This document shows positions 56,779-64,000 of a stretch of 64,000 nt of DNA, one piece after another. The position numbers and the translations under genes are program-made. The stretch is from contig JAIUNU010000014.1 of assembly GCA_020161365.1 (NCBI GenBank), forward strand, positions 62,001 to 126,000, in the 5' to 3' direction. The DNA is from Pseudomonadota bacterium. Its GTDB lineage: Bacteria > Pseudomonadota > Alphaproteobacteria > Caulobacterales > Caulobacteraceae. Each line of letters begins with the position of its first letter. Position 1 is the stretch's first letter. The notes beneath the pieces are model-generated. The model worked only from the letters and a program-made list of their open reading frames with translations. It did not search any database and was not told where the DNA came from.

Positions 56779-57402
56779 TCAGTCGGCCCAGCGCCGGTCG
56801 GACAGCTTGGCGGCGTCTGCGGGCGCTACCCCCAGGCCCGTCAGCCCCAGGCTCATCATCTCGCGCACGCGCAGCCGGATGGCGTCGCCGTCCTCGGAGG
56901 CGTCCAGCAGGCTCGCCATCAGCACCTGGCACAGGCCTAGCCAATAGAGGACCCCCGTGTTCCTGGCCTCCTGGCTGATCAGGCCCAGTCTCCCGGCTGC
57001 GTCAAAATCGTTCGACACGCCCTGGTTCAGCGGGTGCGCGCGTTCGGTCACGCCGCCCAGCCCGCGTAGCAGCACCGCCGTGCGCTTGGGGTTGTGGATC
57101 GCGAACCGCGCGCTGACCCGCATGCCGTTGGCGATGCGCTCGACCGGATCGACGACATCCTGGTTCGCGCGCGTCACCTGGTCTTCCAGGTCAAGTCGCA
57201 CCTCGGCCGCGATGGCGGCGGCGAAGGCGTGCTTGTCGGCGAAGTGGTTGAAGAAGCTGCCCTTGGCCACGCCCGCCTTGGCGACGACCTCGTCGACCGG
57301 GATGGCGTCGATCGGCTTGAGGGCCAGAAGCTCGAAGCCGGCGGAAAGCAGGGCTGCGCGGGTACGGGCCGCGCGAGGGGAGAGGTCTGACGGGTCTTGC
57401 AC
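56779..57402 (-). CDS. TetR-family repressor of the aromatic operon
   Basis: 207-aa TetR regulator. DNA-binding domain: RAARTRAALLSAGFELLALK, PVDEVVAKAGVAKGSFFNHF then ADKHAFAAAIAAEV. The C-terminal ligand domain is helical, with GLCQVLMASLLDASEDGD. Divergent from the ring-cleavage operon with two TGACT-type palindromes between them (57417-57457), the usual layout for autoregulated TetR repressors that sense an aromatic substrate or intermediate. Confidence 0.9.
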   Translation of the reverse strand: MQDPSDLSPRAARTRAALLSAGFELLALKPIDAIPVDEVVAKAGVAKGSFFNHFADKHAFAAAIAAEVRLDLEDQVTRANQDVVDPVERIANGMRVSARFAIHNPKRTAVLLRGLGGVTERAHPLNQGVSNDFDAAGRLGLISQEARNTGVLYWLGLCQVLMASLLDASEDGDAIRLRVREMMSLGLTGLGVAPADAAKLSDRRWAD

Positions 57403-57416
57403 GCGAGGAAGCTACT

Positions 57417-57457
57417 TGACTGTTTGGTCAGTCGCAACCAATCTGACTAAGTAGTCA
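57417..57457. promoter_or_regulatory. Twin TetR operators
   Basis: TGACTA-AG-TAGTCA (57444-57457) is a perfect dyad with a 2-bp centre; TGACTGTTTGGTCA (57417-57430) is a weaker copy. Centres 27 bp apart. Located between the divergent TetR and dioxygenase genes. Confidence 0.68.
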
Positions 57458-57482
57458 ACTTAGATTGGCGCGAGAGGGGCTC

Positions 57483-58502
57483 ATGTCGGTCATCAAGATC
57501 GAGGATATTGCGCACGTGCGGTTCGCCGCGCCGGACCTTCGTGTCATGCGAGCGTTTCTGAAGGACTTCGGCCTCAGGCCCTTCGAGGCGGACGGGCGGT
57601 TGTACGGCAGGGCGGAGGACGGACGACCCTTCGTACATGTGACCGAGCCGGGCGAGGCGAGGTTCCTGGCGTTGGGGCTGCGCGCCGAGCAGGTTTCGGA
57701 CCTTGAGCGCCTGGCGACTCACGACGGCGTCTTGGTGGAGGATCTCGGCGCTCCTGGCGGCGGCAAGGTCGTGCGGCTGATCGATCCGGATGGCTATCGC
57801 GTCGAGGTCGTCGCCGGTCAGGCCAAGGACACGGCTGCGGCCCCGGTGGCCGGCGCGCTCTGGAACACCGCGCTGTCGAAGACCCGTCTGCGAGAGGCCG
57901 TCCGGCTGTCACCGGCCCCCGCCCACGTGCGCCGCATCGGACACGCGGTCCTGAAGGTCCGCGATTTTCGCCGTTCGGAGCGCTGGTACAAGGAGCGCTT
58001 CGGCTTTCTCACCTCCGACGAGGTGGAGGCCGCCGAGGGCGTTCCGGTCGGGGCGTTCATGCGGTGCGACCGCGGTGACAAGCCGGCGGACCACCACACC
58101 CTGTTTCTGGCGCAATTGCCCGGTCCGCTGGGTTTGCTGCACGCGGCCTTCGAGGTCACCGATCTCGACGACCTGATGCTGGGCCACCAGCACCTGAAAT
58201 CCAAAAACCGCCAGTCCGCCTGGGGCGTCGGCCGCCACATCATGGGCAGCCAGGTCTTCGACTACTGGAAGGATCCGTTCGGGAACGAACTGGAGCACTG
58301 GACGGACGGTGACCTGTTCACGGCGGCGGATCCTCCGCAAAAGCAGCCGATGAGCGCCCTGCTCGCGGTGCAATGGGGCAGTCCCCATCCGATGTTCGCC
58401 GGCAAGCGCCCGCCGCCGCCCGGCCTGGTTTCCTTCATCACCGCGATGCTGCTGCGCCTTCAGCGCCTGTTTCGTCGCGACACTCAGAGGATTGGCGCAT
58501 GA
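57483..58502 (+). CDS. Extradiol (VOC) ring-cleavage dioxygenase
   Basis: 339-aa two-domain vicinal-oxygen-chelate enzyme, like 2,3-dihydroxybiphenyl 1,2-dioxygenase. N-domain ~10-125 (AHVRFAAPDLRVMRAFLKDF, RLIDPDGYRVEVVAGQ), C-domain ~145-280 with the three likely Fe(II) ligands: His in RIGHAVLKVRDFRRS, His in DHHTLFLAQLPGPLG, Glu in WKDPFGNELEHWTDGD. Expected to open a catechol-type ring next to the hydroxyls. ATG 57483 behind GAGAGGGG. Overlaps the next gene by ATGA. Real substrate unknown. Confidence 0.87.
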   Translation: MSVIKIEDIAHVRFAAPDLRVMRAFLKDFGLRPFEADGRLYGRAEDGRPFVHVTEPGEARFLALGLRAEQVSDLERLATHDGVLVEDLGAPGGGKVVRLIDPDGYRVEVVAGQAKDTAAAPVAGALWNTALSKTRLREAVRLSPAPAHVRRIGHAVLKVRDFRRSERWYKERFGFLTSDEVEAAEGVPVGAFMRCDRGDKPADHHTLFLAQLPGPLGLLHAAFEVTDLDDLMLGHQHLKSKNRQSAWGVGRHIMGSQVFDYWKDPFGNELEHWTDGDLFTAADPPQKQPMSALLAVQWGSPHPMFAGKRPPPPGLVSFITAMLLRLQRLFRRDTQRIGA

Positions 58503-59338
58503 AGCTCGCGACCTACACCGTCGACAACCGCACCCGCACGGGCATCGTGGTCGGGGACAGCATCATCGACACCGGCCTGCCGGGCTCCATGATAGACCTG
58601 ATCCGCGACTGGGACACGGTTCGCGCCGCTCTGGAAGACAAGGCCAAGGGCGGCGGGGGCGTCCCGCTGGCCTCGGTCAAGCTGGAGGCTCCGATACCGC
58701 GCCCCGGAAAGATCTGGGCGATCGGCCTCAACTACGCCGACCATATCGCCGAGTCGAAGATGGAGACGCCGCAGCGGCAGGTCTGGTTCACCAAGGCCCA
58801 GACCAGCGTCAACGCCCCCTTCGACGACATCCAGATCGCCAAGGGCACCGCGACGGCCGACTATGAGGTCGAACTGGTGGCGGTGATCGGCAAGGGGGGC
58901 AAACACATCGCAGCGGCCGACGCGCCTGCAGCGATCTTCGGCTACTGCGTCGGCAACGACGTGACCGAGCGCCTCTGGCAGCACGCCGGCCCGCAATGGT
59001 CGCTGGGCAAGAGCTTCGACACCCATGCGCCGATGGGGCCGTGGATCGTCACCGCCGACGAGGTCGAAGACCCCCATGCGCTGGATCTCCGCTGTTTCGT
59101 CAATGGCCAGATGCGGCAGGAGTCCAACACCCGTCACCTGGTCTTCGACATCTGGAGTCAGGTGGAGCATCTGTCGGTCGGCATGACGCTGGAGCCGGGG
59201 GACTGCCTGTTCACCGGGACGCCGGGCGGCGTCGGTGCGGCCATGGATCCTCGCCAGTTCCTGAAGGCCGGCGACGTGGTGCGCTGCGAGATCGAGGGAC
59301 TTGGCCATATCGAGGCCGTTATGGTCGACGAGGCGTGA
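58499..59338 (+). CDS. Fumarylacetoacetate hydrolase-family hydrolase
   Basis: 279-aa FAH-fold enzyme. N-terminal MKLATYTVDNRTRTGIVVGD, then core PGKIWAIGLNYADHIAESKM, VWFTKAQTSVNAPF, DYEVELVAVIGKGGKHIAAA (acidic metal ligands), FGYCVGNDVTERLWQ, GKSFDTHAPMGPWIVTADEV, and TLEPGDCLFTGTPGGVGAAM. Translationally coupled (ATGA) to the extradiol dioxygenase, so it probably hydrolyses the ring-cleavage product. The FAH type points away from the alpha/beta-hydrolase MhpC/BphD route. Confidence 0.88.
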   Translation: MKLATYTVDNRTRTGIVVGDSIIDTGLPGSMIDLIRDWDTVRAALEDKAKGGGGVPLASVKLEAPIPRPGKIWAIGLNYADHIAESKMETPQRQVWFTKAQTSVNAPFDDIQIAKGTATADYEVELVAVIGKGGKHIAAADAPAAIFGYCVGNDVTERLWQHAGPQWSLGKSFDTHAPMGPWIVTADEVEDPHALDLRCFVNGQMRQESNTRHLVFDIWSQVEHLSVGMTLEPGDCLFTGTPGGVGAAMDPRQFLKAGDVVRCEIEGLGHIEAVMVDEA

Positions 59339-59339
59339 C

Positions 59340-60797
59340 GTGGCCGACCTTGATTGCGATGTCCTGATCGCGGGCGGCGGGCCCACAGGGGTCACCCTGG
59401 CGGTCCTCCTGGCGCGGCAGGGCGTAAACGTGGTGGTCGCGGAGAAGGAAGCCGCGATCTTTCCGCTGCCGCGCGCGGCCCATATCGATCACGAAGGCAT
59501 GCGCATCCTGCAGGCGGCCGGCGCGGCCGACGCGGTGTTTGCGACCAGCCGGCGCGTGGCGCGCTATGACTTCCTCAACGCTCGCGGCAAGCTTCTGATG
59601 CGCTTCGATGGCGCGGACCGGATGGGGCCTGGGGGATGGCCCGGCGCGAACATGATCCACCAGCCGTCGGTCGAGGCCGCGTTGCGCCGCTCGCTGCAGC
59701 GACAGCAGACGGCGGAGTTGAAGTCGGGTTGGGCCGTGGAGGGCTTTGTCGACGACGGCGAAGGCGTCACCACCCGGATCAACACCCCCGAGGGCGACAA
59801 GGTGGTTCGCAGCCGGTTCCTGATCGGCGCTGACGGAGCGCGCTCGCCCGTGCGCTCGGCCGCTAGGGTCACCTTCGAGGACCTTCGCTTCGAGGAGCCC
59901 TGGCTGGTGGTGGACGTGCTGGTGGATGACGCCACGCGCCTGCCCGAAGCCAACCTGCAGATCTGTGATCCGAAACGTCCGACCACCTGCGTCCTGATGG
60001 GGGAGGGACGTCACCGCTGGGAGTTCATGATCCTGCCGGGCGAGACCCTCGAGCAGGTCAGCCAGGACGCCTTCATCGAGACGCTGCTGGAGCCGTGGAA
60101 CGTGAAGGGCGCGGTGCGGATCGAACGCAAGGCGGTCTATACCTTCCGGGCGCGGATCGCCGCCGAATGGCGAAAGGGACGCGTGCTCCTGGCCGGCGAC
60201 GCGGCGCACCAAACCCCGCCGTTCGCGGGGCAGGGGCTGTGTTCGGGCCTGCGTGACGCGGACAATCTGGCCTGGAAACTCGCCGCCGTCCTTAAGGCCG
60301 ACGCGCCCGAAAGTCTGCTTGATAGCTATCAGCCCGAGCGCGGCCCGCATGTGCGCGCCACGATCGACATGGCGGTGATGATGGGGCGGATGGTCTGCAA
60401 GACCAATCGCCTGTCGGCCTGGGTACGCGATATGCAGATCGGACTTGGCCGCGCTCTGGGCAAGCTGCCCAGTGGTCCGCCCGGCTATCCGGCGCTGTCG
60501 GCCGGCGTGATCGTGTCCGGCGACGCTAATGCGGGCGCGTATTTCCCTCAATGCCTCGCGGCGGATGGCGCGCGCCTGGACGACGCGCTGGGTCAGGAGG
60601 CCTGGCTTCTGACCCGCAAGGCTCTGGGCACCGCCCCGCTACAGCCCTTCGCCGAGCCGCTTTCGCGCTGGTTCGAGGCGCGCGGCGTCGAGGCGGTGCT
60701 GGTGCGGCCCGACCGTCATGTCTTTGGCGCAGGCTCCCCCGACATCTTGCGCACGGCTTGGCGGACGATGACCGGCCTGCGCGCGCAAGAGCTCTAA
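59340..60797 (+). CDS. FAD-dependent aromatic hydroxylase (MhpA-like)
   Basis: 485-aa class A flavoprotein monooxygenase. FAD-binding GxGxxG in DVLIAGGGPTGVTLAVLLAR, DG motif FLIGADGARSPVRSAARV, and the second FAD motif GRVLLAGDAAHQTPPFAGQG then LCSGLRDADNLAWKLA, which is typical of MhpA/3-(3-hydroxyphenyl)propionate hydroxylase relatives. It would add an ortho hydroxyl to a phenol, giving a catechol for the adjacent dioxygenase. GTG 59340 follows the FAH stop by 1 nt. Confidence 0.88.
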   Translation: MADLDCDVLIAGGGPTGVTLAVLLARQGVNVVVAEKEAAIFPLPRAAHIDHEGMRILQAAGAADAVFATSRRVARYDFLNARGKLLMRFDGADRMGPGGWPGANMIHQPSVEAALRRSLQRQQTAELKSGWAVEGFVDDGEGVTTRINTPEGDKVVRSRFLIGADGARSPVRSAARVTFEDLRFEEPWLVVDVLVDDATRLPEANLQICDPKRPTTCVLMGEGRHRWEFMILPGETLEQVSQDAFIETLLEPWNVKGAVRIERKAVYTFRARIAAEWRKGRVLLAGDAAHQTPPFAGQGLCSGLRDADNLAWKLAAVLKADAPESLLDSYQPERGPHVRATIDMAVMMGRMVCKTNRLSAWVRDMQIGLGRALGKLPSGPPGYPALSAGVIVSGDANAGAYFPQCLAADGARLDDALGQEAWLLTRKALGTAPLQPFAEPLSRWFEARGVEAVLVRPDRHVFGAGSPDILRTAWRTMTGLRAQEL

Positions 60798-60870
60798 CCT
60801 CACCTTAGGGCGCCCTATCCAAGGCGCGTTCGTCGCGCCAATTCTGCTCAACCCGTCGCGGAGCCTCCTC

Positions 60871-62442
60871 ATGACCGATCAGACCCCCGTCTCCCGGCCG
60901 TTGACGCCCTTCGAGGGCATGGACATCCGCACCCTGATCGACGGTCACGCGCAACGCCGGGGCGATCACCCGTTCCTGATCTGGGCGCCGTTCGAAGGCG
61001 ACGGGGAGACCTGGCGTTATGCGGCGTTCGCCGAGCGCGTTCGCGGTTTCGCCAGAGGGCTGAACGCGCGGGGCGTTGAGCCGGGCGATCGCGTGCTGGT
61101 TCACCTTGAGAACTGTCCGGAGTTCATTCTGGCGTGGCTGGGCTGCGCCTATGCCGGCGCCGTGCCCGTGACGACGAACACCAACTCCACGCAGGACGAG
61201 TTGGACTATTTTGTCCGTCACAGCGCCGCTGTCGGCGCGATCACCCAGCCAGGCTTCGCCGCGCTGGTGGCGAGCGTCCTGCCCGCGACCGCTTGGCGCG
61301 TGGCGACCAGCGCGGGGGAGGGCTTGCCGGCGGGGTTTGAGCTCTTCGACGCTCTGGACGGCGACCCGGCCCATATGCCCCCACGTCCGCATGACCCCTG
61401 GGCGCCGTTCGGCATCCAATACACGTCCGGCACGACCGCCCGCCCCAAGGCAGTGCTCTGGACCCACGCCAACGCCTTGTGGGGCGCCAAGATGTGCGCG
61501 CTGCATGAAGGCCTGCGGGCGGACGACGTGCATCTGACCTACCTGCCGCTGTTCCACACCAACGCCCAGGTCTACTCGGTGCTGGCGTCGCTGTGGGTCG
61601 GCGCGACCGTGGTGTTGCAGCCCAGGTTCTCGGCCTCGCGGTTCTGGCCGGTGTCGCTTCGTCATGGCGCGACCTGGACCTCGATGGTGCCGTTCTGCGC
61701 CAAGGCGCTGGTTCAACAGCCCGTCCCGCCCACGCATAGCTACCGGTTCTTCGGCAACGGCATCTGCGACGCGCCTTGGGACGCCATGTTCGGGGTCCGC
61801 TCGATCGGCTGGTGGGGCATGACCGAGACCATCGCCCATGGATCGGTCGGGTCCGTCGACCACCCGGACGCGCCGATGTCCATGGGGCGGCCTTCGCCGG
61901 GCTACCGGCTGCACGTGCTCGATGGCGAAGGCCACCCGGTCGCGCCGGGCGAGGTCGGCGATCTCTATGTCGAGGGTCAGAGGGGCGTGTCGCTCTTTCT
62001 GGAGTACGCCAACGATCCCGCCGCGACGGCGGCCGCTTTTACGCCCGATGGCCTGTTCATCACCGGCGATCGCGTCCGGGTCGGACAGGACGGATGGCTC
62101 TACTTCGCAGATCGGTCCAAGGACATGTTGAAGGTCGGAGGCGAGAACGTCGCCGCCTCCGAGATTGAGCGGGTAATCGCTCAGGTCCCGGGCGTCGCCG
62201 AGGTGGCGGTCGTGGCCATGGCCCATCCGATGCTCGACGAAGTCCCTGCGGCCTTTGTTTTGCCCGCCCAAGCGCCCGACGAGGATCTCAAGCGGCAGAT
62301 CGAGGCCGCCTGCGAACACGCGCTGGCCGCCTTCAAGCGCCCTCGGCTGATCCGCTTCGTCGACAGCCTGCCTCGATCCACGCTTGAGAAGGTGGCCAAG
62401 CATGAGCTTCGGGCGCTTCTGCGGAACGAGACGAGTTCCTAA
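60871..62442 (+). CDS. AMP-forming acyl-CoA synthetase
   Basis: 523-aa ANL-superfamily ligase activating a carboxylic acid to its CoA thioester through an acyl-AMP. Core motifs in order: YTSGTTARPKAVLWTHANAL (P-loop), LTYLPLFHTNAQVYSVLASL, GWWGMTETIAHGSVG, EVGDLYVEGQRGVSLFLEYA, LFITGDRVRVGQDGWLYFAD then RSKDMLKVGGENVAASEIER, and LPRSTLEKVAKHELRALL with the C-terminal catalytic Lys. It follows the hydroxylase after 73 nt; probably the aromatic or side-chain acid of the pathway is the substrate. Confidence 0.9.
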   Translation: MTDQTPVSRPLTPFEGMDIRTLIDGHAQRRGDHPFLIWAPFEGDGETWRYAAFAERVRGFARGLNARGVEPGDRVLVHLENCPEFILAWLGCAYAGAVPVTTNTNSTQDELDYFVRHSAAVGAITQPGFAALVASVLPATAWRVATSAGEGLPAGFELFDALDGDPAHMPPRPHDPWAPFGIQYTSGTTARPKAVLWTHANALWGAKMCALHEGLRADDVHLTYLPLFHTNAQVYSVLASLWVGATVVLQPRFSASRFWPVSLRHGATWTSMVPFCAKALVQQPVPPTHSYRFFGNGICDAPWDAMFGVRSIGWWGMTETIAHGSVGSVDHPDAPMSMGRPSPGYRLHVLDGEGHPVAPGEVGDLYVEGQRGVSLFLEYANDPAATAAAFTPDGLFITGDRVRVGQDGWLYFADRSKDMLKVGGENVAASEIERVIAQVPGVAEVAVVAMAHPMLDEVPAAFVLPAQAPDEDLKRQIEAACEHALAAFKRPRLIRFVDSLPRSTLEKVAKHELRALLRNETSS

Positions 62443-62479
62443 GGCGAGGGCGCGCTCTACCGAGGCTGGAACTCGTCTC
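62428..62479. repeat. Perfect 12-bp inverted repeat at the end of the acyl-CoA ligase gene
   Basis: GAGACGAGTTCC (62428-62439, including the last three codons) and GGAACTCGTCTC (62468-62479), 28-nt loop. Possible 3' end hairpin of the aromatic operon; no U-tract follows. Confidence 0.6.
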
Positions 62480-62585
62480 TCAGGCGCGGCGCGATAGGAG
62501 TGAGTTGCGAGAAGCGGACCGGATCGGCCTGCCGAGTCTGTCCTTTCACGTAAGCCTGCAACGGACGAGAAGCTGGGACAGGAGC

Positions 62586-62667
62586 GACCTACCCGGTGTT
62601 CGCCTTGCCCCGTCCTTGACTCTGGCTTCAGCGGGGCGTCTTCGAACGGTCTGAACGCGGGTAGGTC
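62586..62667. ncRNA. Folded intergenic element downstream of the chemoreceptor gene
   Basis: GACCTACCCG (62586-62595) pairs perfectly with CGGGTAGGTC (62658-62667), and inside GCCCCG (62607-62612) pairs with CGGGGC (62632-62637). Length ~82 nt. It could be the 3' UTR structure of the chemoreceptor mRNA (stop at 62682) or a small RNA; no promoter or U-tract was found, so this is weak. Confidence 0.3.
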
Positions 62668-62681
62668 CTCCGGGCCGACGG

Positions 62682-64000
62682 CTATCCGGCGTTTGCAGCG
62701 GGCCTTGAGAAGGCGACCAAGCGCGGGCGGGCGTCGGCGGCGACCGGCGCAGCGGTCGATCGTCCCCCGGTTTTGCCGCCGGTCTCGAAGCGGGCGACCA
62801 GCGTCTCGAGCTCGGCGGCCTCCGATCTCAGGCTCGACGCGGCTGCGGTGGCCTCCTCGACCATCGCCGCATTCTGCTGGGTCACCTGGTCCATCTGGTT
62901 CACGGCCGTGTTGACCTGGTTCAGCCCCGTCGCCTGCTCCTGCGAGGACTGGGCGATTTCGGAGACCAGGCCATCGATGCCGGTGATCTTGCTGACGATG
63001 CCACCGAGGGCCCGCCCGGTGTCGCCGACCAGCTGGACGCCGCGCTCGACCTGGGCGGTGCTGCTGGCGATCAGGCCCTTGATCTCCTTGGCCGCGTCGG
63101 CGGAACGTTGCGCGAGGGCGCGAACTTCCTGGGCCACGACGGCGAAGCCGCGTCCCGCCTCGCCCGCGCGCGCCGCCTCGACGCCCGCGTTCAGAGCCAG
63201 AAGGTTGGTCTGGAAGGCGATCTCGTCGATCACGCCGATGATGTTGGTGATCTGCTTGGAGCTTTGCTCGATCTCCCCCATGGCGCGCACGGCGTCTTCC
63301 ATCACCTGGCCCGATTTCGTGGCGTCGAGGCGCGCGCTGGAGGCGGCCTCGGAGGCGCGCCGGGCGCCGTCGGCGCTGCGTTTGACCGTCGCGGTGATCT
63401 CGTCGAGCGCTGCCGCCGTTTCCTCGAGGCTGGCGGCCTGCTGTTCGGTCCGGCGGGACAGGTCGTCGGAGGCGGCCGCGATCTCGTCCGAGCCGGCCCG
63501 CAGCCCGCCCGTCGACGCCGAAATGGTGGTCATCGCCGCGCGGAGACTGTCGATGGCGGCGTTGAAATCGTCCTTGATCTGTTCGTAGCGGCCATTGAAC
63601 GGCGCCACGATCCGCGCAGTCAGGTCGCCCCGCGCCAGACGTTTCAGGCTGTCGGCAAGGGTGTCGACAACGGCGGCCTGCTCGTCGGCGATCGCCTTCC
63701 GCTCGGCTTCGACGATCGCGCGCTCTTCGTCCGCCTTCGCGTTGAGCAACTCGAAGAAATAGTACATCACCACGCTGGCGTCGGAGAACACCGACTGCAT
63801 CAGGCTGAGCATCAGCTCATCCGAGTTCTTCTCGTTCCAGCCCTTCTCCTTGATCAGGCCGGAGGCGAGGCCGGCGGCGTAGGCCGCGTAGGTCTTGCTG
63901 AGATAGGTCGCGTAATCGAGGCTTTCAGCAATATTCCGCGTGATGACGGCCTGTTGTTCGAAGTATTCGCGCGGGAAGTGGCCCCGGGCTATGAATGCGA
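62682..64000 (-). CDS. Methyl-accepting chemotaxis protein, soluble (5' end missing)
   Basis: The frame stays open to the right edge, so the N-terminus lies outside. Order seen: helical sensor remnant ~1-75 (FPREYFEQQAVITRNIAESL, SVFSDASVVMYYFFELL), a HAMP-like linker (LADSLKRLARGDLTARIVAP), then the cytoplasmic signalling domain with the hairpin tip VIDEIAFQTNLLALNAGVEA then ARAGEAGRGFAVVAQEVRAL and methylation helices on both sides. No membrane helix in what is visible. The sensor remnant resembles the last helices of globin-coupled (HemAT-like) receptors; that is tentative. The C-terminus lacks a CheB/R-binding pentapeptide. Confidence 0.88.
   Translation of the reverse strand, partial: AFIARGHFPREYFEQQAVITRNIAESLDYATYLSKTYAAYAAGLASGLIKEKGWNEKNSDELMLSLMQSVFSDASVVMYYFFELLNAKADEERAIVEAERKAIADEQAAVVDTLADSLKRLARGDLTARIVAPFNGRYEQIKDDFNAAIDSLRAAMTTISASTGGLRAGSDEIAAASDDLSRRTEQQAASLEETAAALDEITATVKRSADGARRASEAASSARLDATKSGQVMEDAVRAMGEIEQSSKQITNIIGVIDEIAFQTNLLALNAGVEAARAGEAGRGFAVVAQEVRALAQRSADAAKEIKGLIASSTAQVERGVQLVGDTGRALGGIVSKITGIDGLVSEIAQSSQEQATGLNQVNTAVNQMDQVTQQNAAMVEEATAAASSLRSEAAELETLVARFETGGKTGGRSTAAPVAADARPRLVAFSRPAANAG

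Noticed and set aside
1..64000. tRNA, rRNA, CRISPR arrays, insertion sequences, phage genes
   Set aside because: No cloverleaf-like T-loop sequences next to acceptor stems, no regularly spaced direct repeats and no transposase or integrase motifs were seen by eye.

Overview
The window is a 64-kb, high-GC chromosomal segment that reads as Caulobacter (Caulobacter vibrioides/segnis type). The best species-level evidence is a full-length gene for the polarity landmark protein TipN (two membrane helices followed by a very long Ala/Glu-rich coiled coil), together with TonB-dependent receptors, Entner-Doudoroff sugar-acid catabolism, many GTG starts and GC-rich palindromic intergenic repeats. From memory, the first ~42 kb resembles the C. 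crescentus tipN-to-PBP1A region and the rest may be arranged differently; this was not checked by alignment. I see no rRNA, tRNA, CRISPR array, insertion sequence or prophage. Both ends cut genes (cysD at the left, a chemoreceptor at the right).

Layout. 0-4.3 kb: cysD (partial), a doubtful small membrane ORF, tipN and a sugar-1-phosphate transferase. 4.3-17.2 kb plus 25.4-27.6 kb: a hexuronate/deoxyuronate catabolic regulon (uxuB-like reductase, uxaA, LacI regulator, uxaC, kduI, kduD, eda, kdgK, exuT-like transporter, a hydratase-like gene). All routes converge on 2-keto-3-deoxygluconate, then KDPG, pyruvate and glyceraldehyde-3-phosphate; ppc sits among these genes. Six copies of a 16-bp ACCGGT-centred palindrome lie in front of the transcription units and are best read as operators of the LacI protein. 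17.2-21.3 kb: repeat-rich intergenic DNA, a DUF1244 protein, a prolyl iminopeptidase-like hydrolase and a CPA2 antiporter. 21.2-24.0 kb: a compact divergent arsenic locus (arsR-aqpS-arsC against arsH-arsN1). 24.0-38.6 kb: a soluble aldose dehydrogenase-like lipoprotein, an orphan BlaI regulator, otsBA trehalose synthesis, a TonB receptor with an extreme low-complexity insert, a GH15 glucosidase, and two cell-wall enzymes (L,D-transpeptidase and DUF882).

38.6-49.0 kb: pstS preceded by a Pho box, a class A PBP, an intergenic small RNA candidate with promoter, three stem-loops and terminator, an SDR, and a TonB receptor divergent from an ABC ATPase with two large ABC-2/DUF3526-type permeases. 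49.0-56.7 kb: a sucrose-type operon (LacI, TonB receptor, amylosucrase, ROK fructokinase, MFS permease) with two CGCAA..TTGCG operators. 56.8-62.4 kb: a TetR-controlled aromatic ring-cleavage operon (VOC dioxygenase, FAH-family hydrolase, FAD hydroxylase, acyl-CoA ligase). 62.4-64 kb: a structured intergenic region and a truncated chemoreceptor.

The observations I rate most worth testing are the small RNA at 42275-42358, the six-site ACCGGT regulon with its 49-bp compound dyad and a terminator-like hairpin in the eda leader, and the TonB receptor/ABC/DUF3526 cassette of unknown substrate. All functional calls come from reading the sequence and recalling families; no database search was run.
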